Part shown: positions 1 to 12,740 of the stretch, one piece after another
Layout: every line of letters begins with the position of its first letter
How positions within the stretch are numbered: the stretch's first letter is position 1
NCBI GenBank assembly: GCA_035772405.1
Contig: JAYKKM010000193.1
Span: forward strand, 1,883,501 to 1,947,500
Length of the DNA: 64,000 nucleotides
Source of the DNA: Chrysogorgia sp. JL179-B06
Lineage: Eukaryota; Cnidaria; Anthozoa; Scleralcyonacea; Chrysogorgiidae
Direction of reading: 5' to 3'
The notes under the pieces: generated by a model
Told to the model about the DNA's origin: nothing
The model's database searches: none
The model's input: the letters and a program-made list of their open reading frames with translations, nothing else
Program-made: the position numbers and the translations under genes

Positions 1-168
1 TCTGGCAGTTGCTCAGTTACTTGGATTCAGGTCCAAGGCCATGATGATGTAACGATCCCCCGCCTTGACCTGTCTACCAAAAGTGATATCCATAGGATAC
101 TCACCCATCCAAGTAACGATCCTCAATGTATTCTCGTCTCCACCTACCATCCACCGATTTGTGACAAT

Positions 169-2097
169 GCTGTAGCAAGTGTAGCTGAACATTGGGGTTG
201 CACCCAAGTCCCAAGCTGTAGCAAGTATAGCTGAATACTGGGGTTGCGCCCAGTCTGTAGCAAGTGTAGCTGAATACTGGGGTTGCATACACTTGCTACA
301 GCCTGGGTGCAACCCCAGTATTCAGCTACACTTGCTACAGACTGGGTGCAATCCCAGTATTCAGCTACACTTGCTACAGCTTGGGTGCAACCCCCCCAGT
401 CTGTAGCAAGTGTAGCTGAACATTTGGGTTGCAACCCCAATGTTCAGCTACACTTGCTACAGCTTGGGTGCAACCCCAATGTTTAGCTTACAGCTTGGGT
501 CCCAGTCTGTAGCAAGTGTAGCTGAATACTGGGGTTGCACCCAGGCTGTAGCAAGTGTAGCTGAACATTGGGGTTGCACCCAAGCTGTAGCAAGTGTAGC
601 TAAATACTGGGGTTGCACCCAGTCTGTAGCAAGTGTAGCTGAATACTGGGGTTGCACCCAGTCTGTAGCAAGTGTAGCTGATCATTGGGGTTGCACCCAA
701 GATGTAGCAAGTGTAGCTGAACATTGGGGTTGCACCCAAGCTGTAAGCTGAACATTGGGGTTGCACCCAAGCTGTAGCAAGTGTAGCTGAATACTGGGGT
801 TGCACCCAGTCTGTAGCAAGTGTAGCTGAACATTGGGGTTGCACCCATGCTGTAGCAAGTGTAGCTGAACATTGGGGTTGCACCCAAGCTGTAGCAAGTG
901 TAGCTGAACATTGGGCTTGCACCCAAGCTGTAGCAAGTTTAGCTGAACATTGGGGTTGCACCCAAGATGTAGCAAGTGTAGCTGAATACTGGGGTTGCAC
1001 CCAGTCTCTAGCAAGTGTAGCTGAACATTGGGGTTGCACCCAAGCTGTAGCAAGTGTAGCTGATCAATACTGGGGTTGCACCCAGGCTGTAGCAAGTGTA
1101 GCTGAATACTGGGGTTGCACCCAGGCTGTATCAATTAGTGTAGCTGAACATTGGGGTTGCACTCAAGCTGTAGCAAGTGTATCTGAATACTGGGGTTGCA
1201 CTCAGTCTGTAGCAAGTGTAGCTGAACATTAGGGTTGTACCCAAGATATAGCAAGTGTAGCTGAATACTGGGGTTGCACCCAGTCTGTAGCAAGTGTAGC
1301 TGAACATTGGGGTTGCACCCAAGCTGTAAGCTGAACATTGGGGTTGCACCCAAGCTGTAGCAAGTGTAGCTGAATACTGGGGTTGCACCCAGGCTGTAGC
1401 AAGTGTAGCTGAATACTGGGGTTGCACCCAGGCTGTAGCAATTAGTGTAGCTGAAGATTGGGGTTGCACCCAAGCTGTAGCAAGTGTATCTGAATACTGG
1501 GGTTGCACCCAGTCTGTAGCAAGTGTAGCTGAACATTGGGGTTGCACCCAAGCTGTAGCAAGTGTATCTGAACATTGGGTTTTCACCCAAGCTGCAGCAA
1601 GTGTAGCTGAACATTGGGGTTGCACCCAAGCTGTAGCAAGTGTAGCTGAACATTGGGGTTGCACCCAAGCTGTAAGCTGAACATTGGGGTTGCACCCAAG
1701 CTGTAGCAAGTGTAGCTGAATACTGCGGTTGCACCCAGGCTGTAGCAATTAGTGTAGCTGAACATTGGGGTTGCACCCAAGCTGCAGCAAGTGTATCTGA
1801 ATACTGGGGTTGCACCCAAGCTGCAGCAAGTGTAGCTGAACATTGGGGTTGCACCCAAGCTGTAGCAAGTGTAGCTGAATACTGGGTTGCACCCAGGCTG
1901 TAGCAAGTGTAGCTGCGCATTGGGGTTGCACCCAAGCTGCAGCAAGTGTTGCTGAAGATTGGGGTTGCACCCAGGCTGTAGCAAGTGTAGCTGAGCATTG
2001 GGGTTGCACCCAAGCTGTAGCAAGTGTAGCTGAACATTGGGGTTGCACCCAAGCTGTAGCAAATGTAGCTGAACATTGGGGTTGCACCCAGGCTGCA
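169..2097. repeat. 39-bp minisatellite array with inverted blocks
   Basis: About 49 units of a 39-bp repeat, typified by GCTGTAGCAAGTGTAGCTGA followed by A(C/T)A(T/C)TGGGGTTGCACCCA. The period is 13 codons, which is why long open frames occur on both strands; these are not genes. Units are direct at about 169-288, inverted at 289-388, direct at 389-432, inverted at 433-498, then direct to the end. A shortened unit (CTGTAAGCTGAAC) recurs near 744, 1326 and 1672, and a lengthened one (CAATTAGTG) near 1132, 1439 and 1746, suggesting block duplication or higher-order structure. Confidence 0.97.
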
Positions 2098-2556
2098 AGA
2101 GCATAGACAGTAAACATAACACGACACCACGGTTTGTTTTTATTTTGGGTTGTTTTTGTTTTTTTTAAATTATTTAATAATCCCCAATTAACTAATGAAC
2201 CACGAACCAGTGAGGCTTGACTAGACATATGAGTCGCAATTGACTCCAGCACCTGAGGTGGCGTTTTTATATACAGTTGTCTTGCTTCTCAAAGATTCAA
2301 CGTCGGACAGTCGACATTCCTCAATAATTGCTAATGCGGAGTCGGATGAGCTTGTGGAGCAAGGTCGAAAAATGTGCTTGGCACTTATTTTGAAGTTATA
2401 TCGTGCTGTGACCATAAAGATAGTGCGAAGAAAATGGATAATGTTTTCGTCTTTAGATGTACCCGACGTGATAACAGACACTACGCTTCCTACTCCCCCG
2501 CCCAAACATGACACGCGACGCGAGCACAATGGGGAATTGGGAATAATGCCTAGGCC
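2098..2556. other. Unassigned stretch
   Basis: Both strands stay open for about 100 codons between 2221 and 2560 but neither translation is recognised. It adjoins a reverse-transcriptase fragment and may be more of the same retroelement. Confidence 0.3.
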
Positions 2557-2775
2557 CTAAAGATTGTTGCCCTTTCCGTCACACCATTCGCCACTGTAGT
2601 ATACCAGAAACCGCAAGCTTCCTGATGCATCCGAAAATAAGTATGCAACCGAACGCAAACCAAGTGCCAAATCAACACAATACTGCTCTCTCCAGTACAT
2701 GCCCAGCAGGTAGGTATCTGTCCGAAGGATGAACCGGGATGAGATCAATGCCCCCTTTCCGGTTTTCGCTATCAA
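2557..2775 (-). pseudogene. Reverse transcriptase fragment, DIRS/Ty3-like
   Basis: A 72-codon frame contains the string LLGMYWREQYCVDLALGLRS, which resembles the conserved RT segment around the LLGM.W..qY.VDL.LPFGLRS motif of DIRS and Ty3-like elements. The Pro-Phe before GLRS is missing, and no catalytic YxDD box follows in frame, so this is a remnant. No terminal repeats were found. Family assignment rests on this motif only. Confidence 0.5.
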
Positions 2776-3394
2776 ATTTTATTCTGAATAAACAATTCTC
2801 TTCTTTTACTCGCACGCGTTACTTCGCTGTGTCTATGACTTCTAACAAGTTATGTTGCAACGTTGAGTTCGTTAAGAATACGTTCTCAAGCTCTTATTAG
2901 CGTTCGAGTATTTGTCACACGTTCAGTATTAACTCGCGCTAAAGCGTTTCGCTAGTCGACCCAAACACTCGTCCTAGTTCGACAACTTTCCGTAAGAAGA
3001 CGGACAATTGTACTTTGCGGACCTCGGTTTCGAAAGATTCGGATGAAAACCAAGATTGAAACCGAAACGAAAACCATTTAAAACGTGATTAACCTTACGG
3101 CGGTTCGGGTGTGCGCACAGTTGTAGTTCGATTGATATGGCTGACGTGTTGGCTGACGTGTTGAAATATATTTAAGCCGTGCTCACTTTGCCGCCGACTG
3201 AGCTCTGTGGTATTGCACAAAATTAATTCCTCTGTGTGGGCCGTTTTTGTCGCAGAGATGGCGAAATCTACAGTTTTGGCGCGGGCTGCTACATGAGCCA
3301 AGATTCCACGACCGGCAGGATACGTTGGCGGGTTTCGCTATGATTGGCGCCTTGTGGCGACCAGTTGTTGCCACCTATGCCGACTGTGGTTATC
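2776..3394. other. No gene recognised
   Basis: No coding or structural signal that I can assign; it probably holds degenerate flanks of the two neighbouring retroelements. Confidence 0.4.
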
Positions 3395-6150
3395 CTCGGA
3401 GAAAAGAGCAGAAATGGAAAACAGCTTACGAGGAGAAGGTGCATGAGATTAGAAAGATGATATCTATCGCTAAAGCTGAATTAGAGAGGTTAAGAGAAAA
3501 CAGAAAGATAACAAAGAAGGGGAGAAAAAACGTTCTGAAAGAGGAGTGTAAAACAATCTCGGCTTTTGAACTTGTGAATTTTATTTATGGAAAAAATTAA
3601 TCAGCGAGTACCCGCCCCCTCCTCGGAAGATATTTTCATCCTGGAAAGAGTTCTAAAAGTGATCAGGAAAAAGAGGAATTGGAGTGCGCCGGGACCGGAT
3701 AGGATAACAAATTTCTGGTGGAAGCGGGCACGATCACTGCAAGAAGGAGTGGTTAAAACATTTCATGCCATGACTCAAGGAACCCAAGAGTACCCTCTCT
3801 GGTTCTCAGGGGGGAAGACGTCTCTCATCCCAAAGCCAGGAGAATTTGCTAGTGATAATCAACGACCTATCACATGCCTCAACACATTGACAAGTGGTTT
3901 ACATCATGTCTACTGAAACCCATGGATCATCATTCGGAGACCTATGCCCTTATGGAAGGAGAACAAAGAGGTGCCAAAAAGGGTGCAGTGGAACAATCGC
4001 TAATTTACTTATTGATAGAAGGGTAACTCAAGATTGTCACAGGGGAAGAAGGAATCTTAGCATGGCCTGGATTGATGTAAAGAAGGCATACGATTCAGTG
4101 GACCACGAATGGCTGATGGAGATGATGCAGGTACACCGATTCCCAGAATGGATGGTTGGAGTCATGCAGAATCTGAGCATGAGTTGGAGTACAAGAGTGG
4201 TGACAACAACAAGGCGCGGACGTGAGAAAGATATGAGATGATAAAGTTCAACAGAGGCTTACCCCAGGGCGACGCCTTGTACCCAAGACTATTTACCCTA
4301 TGTATGAACCCCATCGCATGGAAAGCAAGAGCTACGGAAGGGTACACGTTATCAAGAACGATAAGTACCAGAGTTACTGACCAAAAGTCATACATAGATG
4401 ACTTAAAGATTTTCGCTGCTTCGGAGAGCAAGTTAAACACAGTGCTAAAGTCAACCAAGTCGGCGATGAAGGATATTGGACTGCAGTGGAACCCGAAAAA
4501 ATGCTCAACCATCCATGTGAGAAAGGGGGTCCACTGACCGCATCCCTCTTCCTCCTTTCCCTCGGGTGAGATTAACTATGGTGAAATATAACACCGCCGT
4601 TGAACTCAATGGGTGTTTTCCACCATTTTCTATGATGATTTTGCGAGCTTCTCTGTCGATTCTCTTGAGCTCTGTGATGGGCCAATTCTGGAGGTAACTC
4701 ATGACGGGGAGCGCGAACTGATTTGAGGCAATTACACGATTGAAATCTGACAAAGGGCTTGACCAGATCACAGACATTCTCCGCAAGAAAACCTTGGCTG
4801 CAACCTTCAAAGCGAGCTTATCATCCTGCTTCAGATTCTCCAAAACACCAAGGAACTTGTACTGCTTATCTCCTTAAAGCCTGTTATTACCGTTGATTCA
4901 TCCATCTTTATTGCAAGAGAGTCTTGTACTTGTGAAAGTCAAGGCAGCTGTAAATCTGTATAACAATCCAGATCTCACAATGGAAACGGTTCGGAAATTT
5001 GAAGAACGCTCCGTGGCACTGGGCCATAGTCGTTGGTGAAAGATGCTGTAAAATATGCTGAGGAGTTAGAACTAACTCTAAACCTAACACAACCTCAACC
5101 ATCGTTGGACACTGACATGGGGGAAGTACCAGAAAAGAAAATGAAGGCGCATCTCAAGAAATCCCAAGAGGAACAGCTCGAGGAAATGGTTCGAGATCAG
5201 AAGTGGCAAGGAAAGCTATTGAGGGCTAGATGGGAGGATGAATCAGGCTGTTTTGCTTGGCTTAAAGAATGGAGATCATGCCCTTCGAATGTGATTGCAG
5301 GAATGTTCGAGCTTTATGAACAGCTGCTAGCAACTAAGCTGTACCATAGCCAGAAGACCACGACAATACCGGCGAATGATGTGCAATGCAGATTATGCAA
5401 CAAGGTCCCAGAGAGCGTCGCGCATGTGTTATCAGGGTGCTCCGCTTTGGAGCAGAATAAATATCTAGCCAGACACAATGCGGCTTTGAAGATCTTATTT
5501 TTTGAGATCTTACGAGATCTTGGTCTTTTGGAAGAAGTACCACCCTGGTATTCGCCAGTGGAGCCAAAGCCAACATATATACGAAAGCAGAGATGCACAA
5601 GCATTCTGGGATATGCCAGTATATGCATGCGGTGCAAACTGAGGTAAGGGCCAACAGAGTGGATGCGTAGATCATAAATCATAAAACCAAGAAAGTGACT
5701 ACACTAGAAATGAGCTGCCCATGGATAGAGAATGGAACCCGTAAAAATTCTGAGAAGACCCTAAAGTATGGGCCTATGAGGTGGGAACTCAAACAACAGT
5801 TCAAGGGATATATGTGGTGGAACAGCATAATATCATTATAGATGTTCTTGGAGGATGGTCAAATGAACTCGAAGAAGTAACACAGAAGCTGTTAGGAGCG
5901 AGAGGAAAAGATGTGCTGAGGAGTATGCAGAAATCAGTCATCTCCAGTAGTCTGAATATCGTGAGAATGTTTAAAGTGATGATATAACATTACCACTAAA
6001 CTTAGTTGTACTCTTTGGATGATTCTTACATCTTTTAGCTAAGTAGATTTAGTTAGAATAGTGACATTCGAACTTGTACATAGCTTCTAGGTTACGTGTA
6101 AAGCGCCCTTTTTGCTATTTTAAAGTATAGCATACATACGTTTTAAACTG
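3395..6150 (+). mobile_element. LINE-A copy 1: non-LTR retrotransposon with restriction-like endonuclease, broken
   Basis: Pieces of one LINE polyprotein lie in order over several frames. A basic helical N-terminal segment (3395-3600) is followed by RT fragments: WSAPGPDRI and RPITCLNT near 3690-3890, motif A AWIDVKKAYDSVDHEW near 4060, and motif B GLPQGDALYPRLF with the catalytic YIDDLK near 4260-4410. Then come a helical region (5033-5340), a CxxC...H...C knuckle [20 protein letters not shown] (about 5388), and a C-terminal endonuclease-like part with EMSCPWIEN (about 5710) and a terminal [18 protein letters not shown]. The reverse-transcribing and nicking activities inferred from the family are lost here through frameshifts, a deletion near 3590 and an internal inversion. 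The 3' UTR runs into an (AAT)n-like tail near 6150. Confidence 0.85.
4537..4872 (-). other. Inverted segment inside LINE-A
   Basis: Only here does the minus strand encode LINE sequence: the RT thumb region KYKFLGVLENLKQDDKLALK through the RKIIIENGGKHPLSSTAVLY motif. Plus-strand LINE coding stops at about 4537 and resumes at about 4880 in the expected order. The simplest reading is an inversion of about 335 bp within the element. Confidence 0.75.
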
Positions 6151-6154
6151 CTGA

Positions 6155-7580
6155 ATAATAATAATAATGTAAACTTTATTTATTCATAATTGATATATAC
6201 TACAATGATAAACCTCTCTTTTACAGGTAGTTCACCAATGTCTACTTGAATTAACGATATATATGATTTATAATATTAGTTTTGCATTAGTGTTGGGTTG
6301 TCCCAGGTTTTGTTACGTTTACAGAAAATATAGTATGAGGTTCTTATACAAATGTTAATTATTCTTTTCATGAAGTACTTTCGGCAACGTTCGTCAAATT
6401 TGAGATCTTTCAGCATTTCAATAAATTCTAATGATGGTTGACTGAAGACTCCGAGTGAGCTGATGGACAGATTCACAAATTTAACTTGTTCATAATTGTT
6501 GTTCTGTTCCGTAATTAGTTCCTGATACTTCTGTCTCTTACGGGTGGCATTATTGAGTAGATTGGATTCAAATCCGACTGTGAGTTCGAGAATATATATA
6601 CATTTGTTTTCGATTGTTACCAAAAGATCGGGGCGTAATCTATCTCCGGTGAGAACAGATGGGCTGATGTAGCCAGGTATGTCAGCGTAGAGGCTATAAT
6701 TTTGTACGGAGTTGAGTGAGGAGGCAATAAAATTTAAAACAGAGTCATGTCGCCAAGTAAACCGCCCTTCGTTTAGGTATGTTTGGCAACCAGCAATGAC
6801 GTGAAGTAGGGTCTCAGGTTGCAAGCAGAATGAACAGTCAGATGTAGGTGATATTCCCCATTTCACAAGGTTTTTGCGAGTCGGAAGCGTGTTGTTGATG
6901 TATCGGATGGTGAAGTTAAATATGTTCTTAGGGAGTTTGCTTTGGACTGAGGACCATGTGGAGTTGAACGAGAGAGTCGAATATTTAATGATGTTGGAAA
7001 AGAATGAACCTTGTGAAATAAGGTGATGTTGAAGCCTTTCTTCGTGTTCTTTTCTGAAAGTGTTTAGTACGTCCTTTGTGTTTTTGTACTTGTCGTATTG
7101 CACATTCTTGTGATTACTTGTGACAGTCCATAGGTTTCTAATTTCTTCATTTGGTGATAATTTTAAAGCTTTTCGCGAAACAGTTTTGGCATTGAAGAAA
7201 TTTCGTTGAAGGGAGAATGATATTTAGACCGTACTTACTGCGAGGAAGTAGGACGTTGCTAAGTGTTGCTGAGATGGGAAGTTCAAGCCATTTCCGTATA
7301 TATTTCGACGCAATACCATCTAGTTTTTCATTCACCCAGGTTTTACCTATGTCAGAAACAGTGAAGTGCCAAGAGATTTTTGCAAGTGCGTAGCGGCTGT
7401 ACAACATAATTTTATTTTTTGGATGTAATGGCAGTTCGTCAATTTCATTCATGATGTCGGTTAGTGTGTCGTGTAGCTCAGATTTGTGATTTTCTTCGGA
7501 CATATTAAAGTCAAAGTAGCGGCCTAGGTAACGAAACGATTTCCCATTTTCAACACGTGGTACGAGATGGTTATTTACAA
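6155..7580 (-). mobile_element. LINE-B 3' half, restriction-like endonuclease type
   Basis: Two minus-strand frames (7617-7147 and 7103-6276) form the C-terminal half of a second LINE polyprotein. The first has an RT-thumb-like region ([13 protein letters not shown]). The second has a zinc knuckle, CSFCLQPETLLHVIAGC, then the PD-(D/E)XK-like endonuclease segment RPDLLVTIENKCIYILELTV and a basic tail. The 275-codon frame is intact. The element ends in an ATT-rich 3' tail near 6155-6180. The upstream RT catalytic core is absent because LINE-A copy 2 begins at 7582, so the junction is a truncation or insertion point. Confidence 0.8.
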
Positions 7581-7581
7581 A

Positions 7582-8251
7582 CAGAAGACCACGACAATAC
7601 CGGCGAATGATGTGCAATGCAGATTATGCAACAAGGTCCCAGAGAGCGTCGCGCATGTGTTATCAGGGTGCTCCGCTTTGGAGCAGAATAAATATCTAGC
7701 CAGACACAATGCGGCTTTGAAGATCTTATTTTTTGAGATCTTACGAGATCTTGGTCTTTTGGAAGAAGTACCACCCTGGTATTCGCCAGTGGAGCCAAAG
7801 CCAACATATATACGAAAGCAGAGATGCACAAGCATTCTGGGATATGCCAGTATATGCATGCGGTGCAAACTGAGGTAAGGGCCAACAGAGTGGATGCGTA
7901 GATCATAAATCATAAAACCAAGAAAGTGACTACACTAGAAATGAGCTGCCCATGGATAGAGAATGGAACCCGTAAAAATTCTGAGAAGACCCTAAAGTAT
8001 GGGCCTATGAGGTGGGAACTCAAACAGTTCAAGGGATATATGTGGTGGAACAGCATAATATCATTATAGATGTTCTTGGAGGATGGTCAAATGAACTCGA
8101 AGAAGTAACACAGAAGCTGTTAGGAGCGAGAGGAAAAGATGTGCTGAGGAGTATGCAGAAATCAGTCATCTCCAGTAGTCTGAATATCGTGAGAATGTTT
8201 AAAGTGATGATATAACATTACCACTAAACTTAGTTGTACTCTTTGGATGAT
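7582..8251 (+). mobile_element. LINE-A copy 2, 5'-truncated
   Basis: Near-identical to 5351-6023: it starts at the same CAGAAGACCACGAC point as a sharp 5' truncation and ends at TTTGGATGAT. The main difference seen is a 3-bp deletion (CTCAAACAACAG versus CTCAAACAG). It encodes the knuckle and endonuclease C-terminus only. The near identity implies recent retrotransposition or segmental duplication. It is followed directly by (AAT)n. Confidence 0.93.
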
Positions 8252-8255
8252 AATG

Positions 8256-8312
<57 letters not shown>
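8251..8312. repeat. (AAT)n microsatellite
   Basis: About 20 AAT units directly after LINE-A copy 2, likely grown from the 3' tail of the LINE. Confidence 0.95.
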
Positions 8313-8314
<2 letters not shown>

Positions 8315-8985
8315 TCCTGAGACAAACAGAGAAGGTAGCCAGTGAAGAAAGTTGGACATGGTTAAGAAAGGGTCAGCTGAAGAAAGAGACAGAAGGGTTG
8401 TTGATGGCTGCACAGAGTCAGTCATTAAGAACTAACGCCATCAAGGCTAAAATTGACAAGACTCAGGGAAACTCGCTGTGTCGCTGGTGTACAAGTAAAG
8501 ACGAAACAGCTAACCATCTGTTGAGTGAATGCTCCAAGCTGGCACAAACAGAGTACAAACACAGACATGACGGAGTCGCAAAAGCCCTGCATTGGGACAT
8601 ATGCAAACAGTACGGATTAGAACATGAAGAGAAATGGTATGAACACGATCCAGAGAAAGTGATGGAAAGTGATGACATTAAGATCTTGACCTGATATTGT
8701 GGTCATACGAAAGAAGGATCGAAGCTGCCAATTAATAGAAAGGTAAACAAGAAAAGGTAAACAAGTACGTGGACCTGGCGATTGGAGTGAAGGCACTGTG
8801 GAAGTTAAAGGAGGTTAAGATCGTGCCTATTGTGATAGATGCATTAGGAACTGTCTCCGTTAACCTGAAGGGGTATTTGAAAAACATAAATGTGTCGATA
8901 GGAGTGGATGTGATTCAGAAGACAGTGTTACTGGGATCAGCCCGAATCCTCAGAAGAACCCTCACGATCTAAGGCAGCTGGTTGC
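8313..8985 (+). mobile_element. LINE-C 3' end fragment
   Basis: Frame 8398-8694 and its upstream extension encode a LINE C-terminal region with the knuckle CRWCTSKDETANHLLSEC and the motif YKHRHDGVAKALHWDICKQY. A second frame (8769-8972) continues with KIVPIVIDALGTVSVNL and VIQKTVLLGSARILRRTL, the expected C-terminus of the same family. A frameshift or stop separates them. The RT domain is missing, as expected of a 5'-truncated insertion. Confidence 0.85.
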
Positions 8986-9034
8986 TGCCCGACGGAGGAG
9001 TTTACAGTACTATTTACACTGTGATTATATGACA

Positions 9035-9138
9035 AAATAATAATAATAATATAATAATAATAATGGAAACTTTATTAAAATCTTTTGTTATATATACAAT
9101 TATAAATCTCGCTCAATGAGGTAATTTACAATTGACTA

Positions 9139-9190
<52 letters not shown>

Positions 9191-9191
9191 T
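9035..9191. repeat. (AAT)n tracts
   Basis: Two (AAT)n runs, about 9035-9064 and 9141-9191, separated by an AT-rich spacer; probably LINE 3' tails. Confidence 0.9.
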
Positions 9192-9339
9192 TTATTAACA
9201 CTTTATAACATTATTTTTATATTTACAATATATTATATAGTTATAATGAAGTCTTTTCAAAACCAATTGTTTAAAATATATTCATATTAAATAAAAAAAC
9301 TAGCAAACTAAATTTATAACAATAATAACAACATAATTA

Positions 9340-9919
9340 GGTCACGAATCTCGTTTTGACGGGCAACGATAAGCCCTCCATGTAGGCATATCATGGCATG
9401 GTCAGCTGAGAAACTTATTCCACAGATACAATACTGCGGTATATTTCTCAGTTGCCAACCATATCTTAGGCAGATCAGGCATCGCGAAATTCACCTTTGT
9501 TTAAATTAAACTCTTGATCTTGCATTGGTAAAGCCGTTAACCACGATGATGAACCTTTTTCCCTAAGAAGATCCATTACTCTTTGCTTCTGCATGAGTAA
9601 ACTCTTTATAACTTCTGCAGCTTTGCTTTCATTTGTTGATTCTTTTGTTTGCGCAGACTTGCTTTGATATTCTGTAATACTGGCTTTCTAATCTCCTTCA
9701 ATAGATCCCTGATCTTCTCCGATGCGGTAAATTCACCATCTCTGCGTGCTTCGAGTACGGGATTTGTGATGTTAAGTCCCCAAGGTGTGTTGGAATGGAA
9801 AGCAATTTCCTTTGGTCGCGAGAACATTGATCCCTACCAGTCAAGGCTGGAATTAGATACTCATTTATAGCATCTTCTAGTGGCTGAAATAGAATACCAA
9901 TATTTTGATTAGTTCGCAT
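9340..9919 (-). pseudogene. Retroelement polymerase C-terminal fragment
   Basis: Minus-strand frames at 9919-9698 and 9827-9606 carry IPALTGRDQCSRDQRKLL and GLNITNPVLEARRDGEFTAS, matching the conserved C-terminal module after RT domains of some animal non-LTR elements (IPALTG, GGLGI.NP, EFxAS). Further on, at about 9400-9340, the translation SADHAMICLHGGLIVARQNE continues the module. Several frameshifts are present. The superfamily is not certain. Confidence 0.6.
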
Positions 9920-9929
9920 TGTACAAGTC

Positions 9930-10615
9930 AGAGTTTATTCTGCTCTAACTTTGTAGGTTTGATGCTGTGGCTTCGATGCGAAACGCGCGATCATAACGTT
10001 TTACTGACCATACAAATAATGAACGTCATGTAGGCCAACAAATCGCGGGCCCTGTGGGGAAATTCGGTCGCGATCACAGCCATGTAGATATTGAAACACT
10101 CCACCCATGTCGGGATATCGGTAACTTCTTGCTTTTTTTTTTTTTCCGCTTGGTTAACCTTATTGTAGGGATGATCGTTCCACCTTCGACCGTAAAGATA
10201 TTAGTACGAATTCCCCGTCCGCCAGATGCGATATCAAGCGCAACGTACCAGGCACAAGAGACGGTCAGGACCTATCGCTTGGGCTCGGCGAAGGTCGTTC
10301 GCATCTGGTCACCCTCCACTCTCTGCGAAAGTGGTGGCCCAAATTGTCTCCCACAACTTCGTTGAGATGTCCGAATTAAAGCCGGAGAACCTAGAGGTTC
10401 CGATGGTCGAGTTTCCACCAATAAATGATGGAGCACGTAACATGCCTTGACTGCTGCTAGTATTACTTGATGTCGACCCCGGAATACGTTGGCCCAATCT
10501 TTCCAAAGACGCGATGCGACATGCGTCTGGTGACGGTTGGCCTGTCCAAATTTCTTCCGTACCCAAACCACCTTCTATTAGCTCTGCTACTCTGCGTTCC
10601 CGCAGTCTCAATGCG
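9930..10615 (-). pseudogene. Retroelement gag-like fragment
   Basis: The minus-strand translation near 10110-9960 reads DIPTWVECFNIYMAVIATEF followed by RARDLLAYMTFI, and after a frameshift YDRAFRIEATASN. This pattern (tWveaF..Y....P..a.dLl.Y...I, then YD..FR) resembles the gag-like first ORF of DIRS-type and related elements. The part from 10611 to 10272 is open in two frames but not recognised. Confidence 0.4.
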
Positions 10616-11655
10616 TAATGCCTATTCCTCCGCGAGTACCGTTGCTTTTAAGCCTTCTCTCGCCCCAGGCCTTGCGCGTTCCTTTGTTGTTAACCTTGGT
10701 TATGACTAACCTCATTAAGAGTCCTGGAACGGGAAATTTAAACAGACTATGTATCATCTAGAATTACCAATAATCAGAAAGTGTGCAAAGGCCTTGAATT
10801 ACCAATAATTGGTAATTGTAGGGTTCTAGTAGGTAAACGACGCTCTTTGTTAAGCATTTTCCAGTGGTTGGGCATTCATCCGGTCGTCGACAATTGCATG
10901 TGCAGGGTGTCGTAAGAAGAATGCACGGATCTCACTCATGCACTCATGTTTTGTTTAGCGTCTCGAGTCAGGATACGTTTGTTGTGTTTGTTAATAAAGC
11001 TTTTCATATTCCCCATACAACTGTAACTTATTCGTACTGTGTGGCGGTTAAATAGTTTGTGTAGTTTGTTTGAGTGTGGAAAGTGTTTGTCGACAAGATG
11101 AAGAAAGGCCCGTCCTACGTTTACTATAAGGAGGGTTGTACCATATTATGTTTCGCCGTCGTTTGTTTTGTGTTTGGGAATTCATAACATAAATATTTAA
11201 ACATAAAATATTCAAACATAAAATATTCAAACGACACTGAACTGTCCAAACATGTTTGGAATCTGAAGAAAGAGAGCAAAGACTTCAGCATTAAGTGGTC
11301 TATAATCAAACGAGTTGCGGCATATAACCTGGGTCGAAAAGATGCAATTTGTGCCTGGAGGAGAAATTACTTTTAATGAAGGCAAAGAAGAAACATTTCC
11401 TAAACAAACGATCAGAATTTTTCATGTAACTAGACACCAACTCAACATAATGACATAGCTATAGGTCATAGCCAGTATATTTTAAGAATAGTGGAACACC
11501 GATCTGTCAGTTGCCTGATGATCGCATAAAGCGTGAAACTCGGCGTAGCGACAATACATTCAACCTAAATTCTAATTCCGCTCTGCCTATATAATGGTAT
11601 TGAGCGCTCTTCTATCTTACGCCAACATTGTGACTATTTTGTTACAAACAGTTTT
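10616..11655. other. No gene recognised; short 17-bp repeats
   Basis: No convincing coding signal. At 11184-11232 a 17-bp unit (ATAAAATATTCAAACAT) is repeated about three times. Confidence 0.4.
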
Positions 11656-11659
11656 TAGT

Positions 11660-12650
<991 letters not shown>

Positions 12651-12680
12651 CAAAGTGAAAAGGTGGTAAACTGCCAAGAA

Positions 12681-12730
12681 TTTAGTGACGAAATACTGAC
12701 GTTTCGAGCGGAGCCCTTCATCAGAGTAAG
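12681..12730 (-). ncRNA. Hammerhead-like relict of a Penelope-type element
   Basis: The minus strand reads CTGATGAAGGGCTCCGCTCG then AAACGTC: a CUGAUGA box, a 4-bp stem (GGGC/GCUC), GAAA, and a possible GUC cleavage triplet farther on. An extra A follows CUGAUGA and stem I is weak, so activity is doubtful. Such sequences occur in Penelope-like terminal repeats. Confidence 0.3.
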
Positions 12731-12740
12731 ACGAGATGAA

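Noticed and set aside
169..2097. CRISPR array
   Set aside because: No unique spacers of constant length; contiguous 39-bp units with orientation changes in an animal genome.
283..2252. Many overlapping open frames of 60-330 codons at 0.2-2.2 kb with repeated QLHLLQ-, SYTCYS- or SVAEYW-type peptides
   Set aside because: The 39-bp repeat is a multiple of three and lacks stops in several frames; the peptides are repeat artefacts on both strands.
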